DNA from: JBCBZH01 sp039815415
GTDB lineage: Bacteria > Bacteroidota > Rhodothermia > Rhodothermales > Rubricoccaceae
Assembly: GCA_039815415.1 (NCBI GenBank)
Contig: JBCBZH010000214.1
Coordinates: 1 to 7,765 of the forward strand
Length of the DNA stretch: 7,765 bases
Direction of reading: 5' to 3'
Shown: positions 1 to 6,919 of the stretch, one piece after another
Numbering within the stretch: position 1 is the first letter of the stretch
How the letters are laid out: every line of letters starts with the position of its first letter
Position numbers and translations under genes: made by a program
Notes under the pieces: generated by a model
Seen by the model: only the letters and a program-made list of their open reading frames with translations
The model's database searches: none
Told to the model about the DNA's origin: nothing

Positions 1-2
1 AG

Positions 3-728
3 CCCGGATTCACCCACTGGGGCTCGTACGCCGAGTACGTCCGCATCGAGCGGGCCGACTTAAACCTTGTTGCCCTCCCCGAGTCGATCGACTTCGTGAC
101 GGCGGCGAGCCTCGGCTGCCGGTACGCAACCGCCTTCCGGGCGGTCGTGGATCAGGGGAAGGTCATGCCTGGGACGTGGGTCGCGGTCCACGGCTGTGGC
201 GGCGTGGGACTGGCGGCCATCCAGATCGCCAGCGCGATGGGCGCACAGGTGGTGGCTGTGGACATTCGTGATGAGGCTCTCGAGCTGGCGAGCGCGCTCG
301 GCGCCACCGCCACGGTGAACAGCGCGACCACACCGACGGTCGCCAGCGCGATCCGGGATCTCACACACGGCGGCGCTCACGTGTCGCTCGATGCCTTCGG
401 GAGTGCCACGACGGCCTTCAACTCGGTCGCCTGCCTGCGCAAACGAGGCCGCCACGTCCAGGTCGGGCTGATGGTGGAGAACGACGCTCATGCACCCGTG
501 CCGATGGACCGCGTGGTGGCCGACGAGCTGGTGATCGCGGGCAGCCACGGGCTGCAGGCCCACCGCTACCCCGAGATGCTAGCGATGATCGAGCACGGCG
601 CGGTGTCGCCAGCTCAGCTCCTCGGCCACACGGTGTCGCTGGATGAGGCCGTGGACCTGCTGCCCCGAATGGACCAGTTCACAGGAACGGGCGTGACGGT
701 CATTGACCGGTTCGGGGCCGGGGCATAA
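3..728 (+). CDS. Zinc-type medium-chain alcohol dehydrogenase, 5'-truncated by the window edge
   Basis: The reading frame is open from the first bases, and protein-like sequence (GFTHWGSYAEYV) precedes the first in-frame GTG at 96, so the true start lies outside the window. About 241 residues are visible. Family: medium-chain dehydrogenase/reductase, which oxidises alcohols or reduces aldehydes with NAD(P) in the cytoplasm. Seen: the segment AASLGCRYATAF that joins the catalytic and nucleotide domains; the Rossmann loop GCGGVG at bases 192-209; and an Asp (bases 261-263) at the end of the second strand (VVAVDIR), which in this family favours NAD(H) over NADP(H). The zinc ligands of the N-terminal half are not in view, so zinc dependence is inferred from overall resemblance. 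The substrate cannot be told. The 3' end overlaps the convergent downstream gene by 29 bases. Confidence 0.88.
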   Translation, partial: PGFTHWGSYAEYVRIERADLNLVALPESIDFVTAASLGCRYATAFRAVVDQGKVMPGTWVAVHGCGGVGLAAIQIASAMGAQVVAVDIRDEALELASALGATATVNSATTPTVASAIRDLTHGGAHVSLDAFGSATTAFNSVACLRKRGRHVQVGLMVENDAHAPVPMDRVVADELVIAGSHGLQAHRYPEMLAMIEHGAVSPAQLLGHTVSLDEAVDLLPRMDQFTGTGVTVIDRFGAGA

Positions 729-1500
729 CCGGCTCAGCGAGCCTGAGCTTCCTGAACGCGATGAGCCCCAGACCGTAGAACACAAGAGCGGTCAGGAACG
801 GTAGGATGAACTCCGCAAGAGAGACCATCAGAAGCAACGCTATCGCGAGCAGTTGAAACCCGAGACCCATCGCAGACAGCGCCGTCATAAAGGACTTTGG
901 GAGCGGCGCCTGGATCGATTCATCCCCCTCAAGAAGAAGCATCAGCCGGTCGAATGGACCATAGAAGAGCACATAGAGGCGGTGGAGGAGTGAAACCGCC
1001 CACTCATGCTCGTACGGGTAGGCGTGGGGCCGCTCAAACTCGTTGACCCGGCTCGTGGTGTCGCCACCGACGACTCGACGCTGGTTGAGATAGTAGTAGT
1101 TGTAGATCGTCCCCTGAAACTCCATCGAGAGGAACGCCAGAACGGCGAGGCCCGGCGAGACATCGGTCACACTCCACAGCGCCCACACCAGCCCGAGGTT
1201 GATGAGGTAGTCGAAAACCGAATCCAGGTACCGCCCGGTGTGGCTCGGGCGCTGCCGGACGCGGGCCATCTCTCCGTCAGCGGCATCTAGCACGTTCTTG
1301 ACCATCAGCAGCCCTGCCGCCAGGATGACGTGCCCTGTCACGATGGCGGCGATGCTTCCAATCCCCGCAACCAGAAACGCCCATGTCAACTGGATCGAGC
1401 TCACTCGAGTCCCCTCCAGAGCGCGCACGAGAGCCACTGCAAGGCCGCGCCCGTAATCGGACAGGTCAAGAAAACGGTGCTCCTGGGGAAGCTTTGACAT
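700..1500 (-). CDS. CDP-alcohol phosphatidyltransferase family membrane protein
   Basis: The 266-residue protein carries the complete family signature D-x2-DG-x2-AR-x8-G-x3-D-x3-D, with D72, D75, G76, A79, R80, G89, D93 and D97. In this family these residues bind two divalent metals and the CDP group while a phosphoalcohol moiety moves from a CDP-alcohol to an acceptor alcohol in the inner membrane. Hydrophobic stretches at about 38-72, 96-110, 115-132, 208-230 and 232-248 fit a multi-pass protein. It is longer than the usual ~180-220 residues because a polar, Tyr-rich insert (about 133-205) separates the signature region from the last helices. The ATG is supported by AAGGG seven bases upstream. 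The substrate (glycerol-P, inositol-P, serine or other) cannot be assigned. Its last codons overlap the convergent dehydrogenase, and it is divergent from the methyltransferase. Confidence 0.9.
   Translation of the reverse strand: MSKLPQEHRFLDLSDYGRGLAVALVRALEGTRVSSIQLTWAFLVAGIGSIAAIVTGHVILAAGLLMVKNVLDAADGEMARVRQRPSHTGRYLDSVFDYLINLGLVWALWSVTDVSPGLAVLAFLSMEFQGTIYNYYYLNQRRVVGGDTTSRVNEFERPHAYPYEHEWAVSLLHRLYVLFYGPFDRLMLLLEGDESIQAPLPKSFMTALSAMGLGFQLLAIALLLMVSLAEFILPFLTALVFYGLGLIAFRKLRLAEPVMPRPRTGQ
731..750 (+). terminator. Possible hairpin terminator after the dehydrogenase
   Basis: Three bases after the dehydrogenase stop there is a perfect 6-bp stem, GCTCAG (732-737) and CTGAGC (743-748), with a 5-base loop. 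One more G-U pair can form outside it, and two Ts follow. The T tract is too short for a classical intrinsic terminator. The hairpin also lies inside the coding sequence of the convergent gene. Placement is the main support. Confidence 0.3.
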
Positions 1501-1507
1501 AGGCGAG

Positions 1508-1512
1508 CCCTT
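1508..1512 (-). promoter_or_regulatory. Ribosome binding site of the phosphatidyltransferase gene
   Basis: On the minus strand AAGGG is followed by seven bases and then the ATG at 1500. It is one of the few well-placed Shine-Dalgarno-like sites in the window and fixes this start. Confidence 0.5.
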
Positions 1513-1627
1513 GAGTGAGAGGCCTCTGCGTACCTGCGGATGCGGCGCACAGAGATCGGGCGTAGAGACGCGGTCAACCCATCAGGGGCGTCGGGGTTCA
1601 CGAAGCCGTGGGCGCCCTGGTGGGCAC

Positions 1628-1661
1628 CGGAGCGAGATCCTGACATGCAGACCTCGCTCCG
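1628..1661. promoter_or_regulatory. Perfect 9-bp inverted repeat upstream of the methyltransferase
   Basis: CGGAGCGAG (1628-1636) and its exact reverse complement CTCGCTCCG (1653-1661) are separated by 16 bases. It lies between the divergent phosphatidyltransferase and methyltransferase genes and overlaps the possible promoter at 1640-1667. A dyad at such a place could be an operator or an mRNA hairpin. A terminator is less likely, because no gene on the plus strand ends here and no T run follows. If translation starts at the alternative ATG at 1645, the dyad would straddle the start codon. Confidence 0.45.
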
Positions 1662-1667
1662 TATTCT
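1640..1667 (+). promoter_or_regulatory. Possible sigma-70-like promoter of the methyltransferase
   Basis: CTGACA (1640-1645, five of six matches to TTGACA) is followed after 16 bases by TATTCT (1662-1667, four of six matches to TATAAT), about 50 bases before the preferred GTG start. Matches of this quality occur by chance, and Bacteroidota-type housekeeping promoters use a different consensus, so this is weak. Confidence 0.25.
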
Positions 1668-1719
1668 CTGTCACGCGCAGATCCGACCACCTGCACCGGA
1701 CCGAACCGACGCCTGGACC

Positions 1720-3216
1720 GTGGGCTCGCTGACTAGATCCTACTCCGAGACGAAGACCCGCGGGCGCATCTACACCCCGGCCCCGCTTGTGTCTCGAATT
1801 CTCGACGCTGCAGGGATCCCGGGTCCGTCCCTCGCCAGCACGACGGTACTCGACCCCGCATGCGGAGACGGCCAGTTTCTGGTCGAGATCGTGCGCCGGA
1901 TACTCGACGCCGTGCCTGACGACCGCCAGCTCGAGGCGCTCCACCGGGTGCACGGCTGGGACACGGATGCGACGGCTGTCGCTGCCTGTCGAGACCGCCT
2001 CGATGCGCTGACGGTGCCATTCGGGCTGGCGGTGGACTGGAACGTTCGCGTTCGAAACTCCCTCGAAGCGCTTGGCGCTCCTCCTCAGTTCGACGTCATC
2101 GTCGGCAACCCTCCGTATGTCCGCATTCAGCACTTGAGCGAGGCCGACCGCCAGCTCATCCAGTCCCGATTCCAGTTTTGCAAGGCGGGCTCGACGGACC
2201 TCTACATCGCCTTTTTCGAGCTGGCGATGTCATTGCTCAATCCTGGAGGAACGGTCGCGTTCGTCACGCCGAACACGTATCTCCACACCATCACCGGACG
2301 AGCACTGCGTCAGCATCTCGTGTCAGGCCGGCGCCTTCGCCAGCTCGTCAACTTCGGGCATCGCCAGGTCTTCCCAAACGCAACCACGTACGCCGCGATT
2401 ACCGTCGCCGCGAACGAACCGGAGGAGACGTTCAACTACATCGACGCCTCTGGCGAGACCGAGACGACGCAACCCGTCGAGACGCGTCAGCTCGAGGGCC
2501 AGGCAATCTGGCGATTCGGCGACAGCCTGGTACACCTCGACCCCGAGCGCTACCGCCCCCTCCGAGAGATCGCTCGCATCCACGTCGGGCTGGCGACTCT
2601 CGCCGATGCCGTGTTCATCATGCAGGATGCGTCGCCTAGCGGCGATGGCGCCTCGGACACGATGCGGGTGGCAACGAAGCGGTTCGGAGAGATCGAGATC
2701 GAACGCGGGCTGCTCCGCCCCGTCATCAAGGGCTCGACGGTGAAGCGAGGCCGCCCCTGTCACCAGGGGGCCTACATCCTTCTCCCGTACGACACCACGG
2801 GCAAGCGTCCAACGCTACTTCCTGAGGACGAGCTGGCGACCCGGTTTCCGCTCGGATACGCGTACCTCTGCCGCGCACGCGAGCTGTTGGACCGCCGCGA
2901 CAACGGCCGCCCCAACCCGCTAGGCTGGTATGCGTTTGGACGCGCGCAGGCGCTCACCACGAGCTTCGGAAAGAAGATCATCTGCCCGCCGATGGCGAAA
3001 GTGCCCACGTTTGTGGTCTGTCGCCAGCCCGAGACCACCGTCTACGCAGGCTATGTGGTCAAGTACGAGGGCGACCTCGACGCACTGGCGGCACAGCTCA
3101 ACTCGGACCGGATGCAAACGTGGGTGCAGAGCGGAGGCCGCGACTATGTGGGTGGCTGGAAGGGGTACAGCAAGACCTCGTTCCAGGACTTCCCAATCGA
3201 CATCACGAAGCTGTAG
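1720..3216 (+). CDS. Eco57I/TaqI-type N6-adenine DNA methyltransferase, apparently without a nuclease partner
   Basis: The enzyme transfers a methyl group from S-adenosylmethionine to the N6 of adenine in a specific DNA site. With the GTG start at 1720 it has 498 residues. Motif order is that of the gamma class: motif X GRIYTP (15-20), SAM-binding motif I DPACGDG (45-51), motif II around GWD (79-81), and catalytic motif IV NPPY (130-133). The C-terminal part (about 330-498) resembles the TaqI-like target-recognition domain, with VIKGSTVKRG, ILLPYD, PLGWYAFGRAQAL and the closing GYSKTSFQDFPI. No nuclease domain is present and no restriction gene is nearby, so it may be an orphan. The start is uncertain: the frame stays open to ATGs at 1645 (GGAG 12 bases upstream) and 1540. 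I prefer 1720 because family-like sequence begins there, although no Shine-Dalgarno site precedes it. The target sequence cannot be read from the protein. Confidence 0.88.
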   Translation: MGSLTRSYSETKTRGRIYTPAPLVSRILDAAGIPGPSLASTTVLDPACGDGQFLVEIVRRILDAVPDDRQLEALHRVHGWDTDATAVAACRDRLDALTVPFGLAVDWNVRVRNSLEALGAPPQFDVIVGNPPYVRIQHLSEADRQLIQSRFQFCKAGSTDLYIAFFELAMSLLNPGGTVAFVTPNTYLHTITGRALRQHLVSGRRLRQLVNFGHRQVFPNATTYAAITVAANEPEETFNYIDASGETETTQPVETRQLEGQAIWRFGDSLVHLDPERYRPLREIARIHVGLATLADAVFIMQDASPSGDGASDTMRVATKRFGEIEIERGLLRPVIKGSTVKRGRPCHQGAYILLPYDTTGKRPTLLPEDELATRFPLGYAYLCRARELLDRRDNGRPNPLGWYAFGRAQALTTSFGKKIICPPMAKVPTFVVCRQPETTVYAGYVVKYEGDLDALAAQLNSDRMQTWVQSGGRDYVGGWKGYSKTSFQDFPIDITKL

Positions 3217-3227
3217 GGCTCACAGCT
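3209..3227. terminator. Possible bidirectional hairpin between two convergent stop codons
   Basis: AGCTGT (3209-3214) and ACAGCT (3222-3227) form a 6-bp perfect stem with a 7-base loop. It spans the methyltransferase TAG (3214-3216) and the TGA of the opposing receptor gene (3220-3222). The symmetric position suits a shared terminator, but the stem is short and partly A-T and neither side has a T run. Confidence 0.25.
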
Positions 3228-5559
3228 CAAGCGTGTACGAAAGCACAGGCAACGGATACCCCTCGCGAATCTGCTCCACCGCCCGGCTCTGCAGGTTGTA
3301 GTCGAACGAGGTGTCTTTGGCCCCCAAGGCGTTCTTGACCTGAAGTGCCCAGACGTGGGCGACGCGCCGACCGCTCCGACGGTATGTGAGCGTCAGATCC
3401 AGCAGCCAGATGGCTGGATGCCGCTCCTCGAAGGCACGGGTCGCATCGAAGACGACATCCTCTCGCGCTGCTGAAGCTTCCCGAAGGATCGGGCTGTGTC
3501 GCTCGCCGCCCAGGGCCGCCACACGAACATTGGCGCTGAACAGGTTGTTCTGCCCGACCGGAATTTCGCGCCCCGCCAACGCGTTGATCGCGTAGCGCTG
3601 GTCGTAGCGCGTGTCTCGCCAGACCCCATCTCCACCCTGGTAGCGCGACCGATACAACGAGCCTGTCATCAGCGCGTAGAAACCGTTCCGGAGCGGCCGC
3701 TCGACCGTCAGCTCGACGCCAACGTTCTTCCCTCTCCCCGCGTTAACCAGCGGCTCGGCGAACGTCCAGTTCTGGCGCACGTTCAGCAGGGAGAACGAGC
3801 TATCGGCGATCACGGGCACATCGAACAGGCGTTGTACGTAGCCCTCCAGCTGGAGGTGAATGTCTGTGGAGGCCGCGTAGGAATACCCAGCCACGAGATG
3901 ATGCGCCCGCGAGGGTCCTAGCATCCGGTTGGGCTGTCTCTGCCCATCCGGTGTCGCGAGGTAGATCCGCAGGTCGTCGATCTGACTGTGCAGACCGTAG
4001 CCGAGGCGCACCGACTGGCCCTGAGCAACTTGCCATTGCAGTCCAGCTCTCGGCTCTACTGTCGTGTGCTCCGTCAGCGCGAAGTGCTGTGCGTGGAGCC
4101 CGAGGTTGAGCGTGAGGCTCTTGCGAGGCGTCAGTCGAGATTGGGTGTATGCCTGAACAAGGGTGCTCCGCCCGTCGCCCTGCGAGACTGGAACCAGAGG
4201 CGGCTGATTGCCGGGCGCCGATTGCAGGTCGAGATCATAGAACAGCGATTGCGCGAGGACGCCTGTACGGTTGACATGCCGCGGGCTGAACTTGTGGTGG
4301 AGCGCCGTGCCCAGGATGGCCCGGCCATCGGTGCTGCGGAGCTTGAAGTTGGGCTGGAGCTGAACCTCATCGTCGAGGCGTTCATCTTCCCAGACCGTCC
4401 GGTTGGCGGTGATGGCAGCGCTGCTGCGGAGGTAGGTGCGCTCCCCAAGTACGATGTGGTGCGTCAGACCGCCTGCGCCGATGCCAAGGGACAACTCGGA
4501 TTGCGTGCGGTCCCAGAAGTCGTACTCCCATTGGCTGGAATCCGAATTCGCAACGAGCTGCTGACCATCGAGCCCACCCAGTCCCCAGACTTCCAACCGG
4601 CCTGCCCTTCGGGACGGAAGGGCCACTTTGAAGGCGAGGTCCTGGTACGTCGTCTGCCCCTCCGTTGGGAGGAGTGGCATCACCAGCCCGAGGGTGGAAT
4701 ACCTGTAGTTGAACAGGTACGTGGATGGCGCACCCTTCAGGATCGGCCCTTCGGAAGCGGCTTCCACGCCAAGGAGACCTAGCTTGAGGGTGTGCTCCCG
4801 AGTCGCTGGATTGCCCGTTCGGAAGTGCATATCGAACACCCCGGAGAGTGCATTCCCGTACTCAGCAGGGAACGCCCCGGTGAACACATCCGAGTCGGAC
4901 AGGAGCTGGCCGCTGAACAAGGTGAGGCCGCCTCCGCCAGCCACGGTCAGTCCGGCGAAGTGGCTCGGGTTCGGAATCGGGACGCCTTCGAGCTGCCAGA
5001 GGACACCCTTGGGGGCGTTTCCGCGGATGGAGAGCGCATTGTCCTGCACGCCACTCCCTGAGGTCGCGACCCCCGCGAAGGCCGAGGCCAGTCGAGCCGG
5101 GTCCTCCACGGCTCCGGCGTAGCGTTGCGCCTCCTCCACGGAGAACGACCTCGCGCTGACGACCGCCATGTCATTGAGCGCCTCGCCATCTCGAGCTGAC
5201 GCCTGGACCACCACCTCCGCCCCAGCCACGACCTGTTCCTGGAGAGTGATTTCAAGAACGGTTTCCTGGGACGCTCGCACCAGCACGTTGGTGAGCAAGC
5301 GCGGCTCATACCCGATGTACTGCACACGGAGCGTCTGTCGGCCCAGCGGAACGCGCGCCAGCTCGAAGCGACCGTCGGCGTCGGTGGCAGCCCCGAGGAA
5401 CGGGTCCGAGTCGACAACGATCACGTTGGCACCGATGAGAGGCGCCTGGGTGTCACGGTCGAGCACAACGCCTCGGATGGTCTGGGTCGGGCCTTGCGCC
5501 AGAGCCGGACTGGAGATCGCCAGTGCGACGAGAGCAAGAGAGATGAGAATGCGATGCAT
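3220..5559 (-). CDS. TonB-dependent outer-membrane receptor with carboxypeptidase-regulatory-like N-terminal domain
   Basis: The 779-residue protein is predicted to be a ligand-gated outer-membrane channel energised by TonB-ExbB-ExbD. Residues 1-21 form a Sec signal peptide ending ALA before QGP. Residues 28-108 form a carboxypeptidase-regulatory-like beta domain (IRGVVLDRDTQAPLIGANV, then DADGRFELARVPLG). EVVVQA (115-120) could serve as a TonB box. The plug, about 130-245, contains GNAPKGVLWQLEGV and GAFPAEYGNALSGVFD (228-243), typical of Bacteroidota receptors. The rest is a beta-barrel ending in alternating residues (LPVLSYTLEL). An in-frame GTG at 5583 would add eight residues; ATG 5559 is preferred because the signal peptide starts there. 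No SusD partner is present, so polysaccharide uptake is not indicated and the substrate is unknown. The AraC-type gene upstream on the same strand is the likeliest regulator. Confidence 0.92.
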   Translation of the reverse strand: MHRILISLALVALAISSPALAQGPTQTIRGVVLDRDTQAPLIGANVIVVDSDPFLGAATDADGRFELARVPLGRQTLRVQYIGYEPRLLTNVLVRASQETVLEITLQEQVVAGAEVVVQASARDGEALNDMAVVSARSFSVEEAQRYAGAVEDPARLASAFAGVATSGSGVQDNALSIRGNAPKGVLWQLEGVPIPNPSHFAGLTVAGGGGLTLFSGQLLSDSDVFTGAFPAEYGNALSGVFDMHFRTGNPATREHTLKLGLLGVEAASEGPILKGAPSTYLFNYRYSTLGLVMPLLPTEGQTTYQDLAFKVALPSRRAGRLEVWGLGGLDGQQLVANSDSSQWEYDFWDRTQSELSLGIGAGGLTHHIVLGERTYLRSSAAITANRTVWEDERLDDEVQLQPNFKLRSTDGRAILGTALHHKFSPRHVNRTGVLAQSLFYDLDLQSAPGNQPPLVPVSQGDGRSTLVQAYTQSRLTPRKSLTLNLGLHAQHFALTEHTTVEPRAGLQWQVAQGQSVRLGYGLHSQIDDLRIYLATPDGQRQPNRMLGPSRAHHLVAGYSYAASTDIHLQLEGYVQRLFDVPVIADSSFSLLNVRQNWTFAEPLVNAGRGKNVGVELTVERPLRNGFYALMTGSLYRSRYQGGDGVWRDTRYDQRYAINALAGREIPVGQNNLFSANVRVAALGGERHSPILREASAAREDVVFDATRAFEERHPAIWLLDLTLTYRRSGRRVAHVWALQVKNALGAKDTSFDYNLQSRAVEQIREGYPLPVLSYTLEL

Positions 5560-5620
5560 GAGAACCGACGGATGGAGACCCACGAGCTGGCGACATGAGC
5601 GTCGACCAGCATGACGAGCC

Positions 5621-5662
5621 TCACGCTATCGCACGCACCACTCCGACTTCGACCGTGCCCAC
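5621..5662 (-). other. Possible 13-codon leader ORF upstream of the receptor
   Basis: On the minus strand AAAGGAGG (bases 5671-5678), the best Shine-Dalgarno match in the window, is followed after eight bases by GTG (5662-5660). A 13-codon frame reading MGTVEVGVVRAIA then ends at TGA (5623-5621). It stops about 60 bases before the receptor ATG. A chance match is possible, and no attenuator structure is evident. Confidence 0.2.
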
Positions 5663-5741
5663 TGGCTGGGCCTCCTTTACACGTCCAGCCCCACGGGACT
5701 GGACCTCGCAGCGTCAGCGCTGCTTCCAACGGCCAGCTCGG

Positions 5742-5755
5742 GCTCCGGCCGGAGC
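5742..5755. repeat. 14-base perfect palindrome in the regulator-receptor spacer
   Basis: GCTCCGGCCGGAGC is fully self-complementary and starts 16 bases beyond the stop of the AraC-type gene. It could be an operator half-site pair for receptor control, or the stem of a terminator for the regulator. There is no unpaired loop and no T run on the minus strand, which argues against a classical terminator. The remainder of the spacer (5560-5770) shows one further short repeat, GCCCA (5657-5661) and TGGGC (5667-5671). Confidence 0.4.
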
Positions 5756-5770
5756 GCAAGCCTCCCCGAC

Positions 5771-6919
5771 CTAGACGGCTTCCCGGTGACGCTCTCGATA
5801 CTGCGATGGCGTCATCCCAGCCGACCGCTTGAACACCGCGTTGAACGACGACTTGGCCTTAAACCCGGATTCCATTCCAATCGCCAGCACTGTCCAGTGC
5901 GCATAGTCCGGGTCTGTCAGACGCCTCTGAACGTCACGGACCCTGTAGCCATTCACGAACTCGTAGAACGATTGGTTGAGTTGGGTACTAAGCACTTCCG
6001 TGAGGTTGTGAGGGGAGATGTCCAGCGCCGCTGCAAGGTCCTGCACCGTCAGGTCACCCTGGCGATACAGATGCTCCGTCTCCATCAGCTCGATGAGACG
6101 GACGCGCTGGCGCTCGGCCTCGTCGGGACTCATCCCAGAGCGGGCATAGGCCTCTCGTTGCGTTTCGGCAGTCTGCCCAGGGGTGGGCTCCTCGTGCGCC
6201 GTGATTTCGGGCTGGCGAAGGCCGAAGTACCCGAGTGCATAGACGAACACCGTCACGCAGAGCAGAGTGAGGTCGTCGTACCAGGCGTCCGGGTCCATCC
6301 CCAATGACGCGGCTCTGGAGGCACTAAACGCATAGATCACCGTCGCGCTGACGAGCATCGCCACGACGCCGATGGTCAGAGTACGGAGCCACTTCAGACG
6401 AGCCTGCTCGACGGGCGAAGACGTGTCAGCCACCCGGTGTCGGTGCTGCCTGATCAGTCTGCTCATCAGCCCGAGATAGACGAACCCGTGAACCAGCTTG
6501 AGTGGATTGATGACGCCGAGTGCCCCCGTAGAAAACGACTGACTTGGATCCGCCATTAGCATCACCTTCTCTGCATTCGGTCGCAGGAAAAACGGCAAGA
6601 GAAACACCGCGTGTGCGACGAAGGGCACGAGGTGAAAGGCGTCAGACCGGTGCAGAGCGTGGCTCTCCGACGTTAGCGTTCGCACATAGAGATAGAGAAG
6701 AGGCCCATACAGAAACGAGATGGGCATGTCCGTACCAATGAGCACCGGATACCGCGTGCTCATCCCTGACGTGTGGTACACCGCCATCGCGAGATCCACG
6801 GAGAACACCAAAACGAGGGCGGCCAACAGCCGATTGGGAAGCGCGTTCCGCGGACGGCTCACCAACACCACCGCGAGAAACAGGCCTTGTGCCGCTCCAA
6901 TGAGGAAGACCGCGCCCAT
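5771..6919 (-). CDS. AraC-family transcriptional regulator with N-terminal multi-pass membrane domain
   Basis: The 382-residue protein has two parts. Residues 1-235 contain about seven hydrophobic segments (roughly 3-21, 31-48, 62-82, 96-113, 136-155, 179-200, 214-234), including GAAQGLFLAVVLVSRPRN and the PISFLYGPLLYLYVR region common in Bacteroidota membrane-bound AraC proteins. A polar linker (236-270) follows. Residues 275-382 form the DNA-binding domain with two helix-turn-helix units: LTVQDLAAALDISPHNLTEV (290-309), then VLAIGMESGFKAKSSFNAVF and the closing GMTPSQYRERH. The layout suggests a one-component membrane-anchored sensor that binds DNA directly. The signal is unknown. It precedes the TonB-dependent receptor on the same strand with about 0.2 kb between them, so it probably regulates that gene and may be co-transcribed with it. 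No strong ribosome binding site precedes the ATG. It is divergent from the right-end gene. Confidence 0.92.
   Translation of the reverse strand: MGAVFLIGAAQGLFLAVVLVSRPRNALPNRLLAALVLVFSVDLAMAVYHTSGMSTRYPVLIGTDMPISFLYGPLLYLYVRTLTSESHALHRSDAFHLVPFVAHAVFLLPFFLRPNAEKVMLMADPSQSFSTGALGVINPLKLVHGFVYLGLMSRLIRQHRHRVADTSSPVEQARLKWLRTLTIGVVAMLVSATVIYAFSASRAASLGMDPDAWYDDLTLLCVTVFVYALGYFGLRQPEITAHEEPTPGQTAETQREAYARSGMSPDEAERQRVRLIELMETEHLYRQGDLTVQDLAAALDISPHNLTEVLSTQLNQSFYEFVNGYRVRDVQRRLTDPDYAHWTVLAIGMESGFKAKSSFNAVFKRSAGMTPSQYRERHREAV

Noticed and set aside
1582..2133. A 183-codon minus-strand frame across the methyltransferase 5' half
   Set aside because: It is antisense to the SAM-binding and catalytic motifs, and its Arg-rich composition is typical of shadow frames.
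1720..3216. The methyltransferase as part of a BREX, DISARM or type I defence island
   Set aside because: None of the partner genes is present on either side, and the length and motifs fit a plain type II-style modification enzyme.
3988..4782. A 264-codon open frame on the plus strand inside the receptor gene
   Set aside because: It is antisense to a receptor gene with clear domain motifs throughout. Its translation has no recognisable family features. Long antisense frames are expected in high-GC DNA.
5421..5759. A 112-codon minus-strand frame overlapping the receptor start
   Set aside because: One internal ATG follows GAGG at good spacing, but the frame runs out of phase through the receptor's signal peptide and regulatory-like domain and looks like low-complexity Ser/Arg/Pro sequence.
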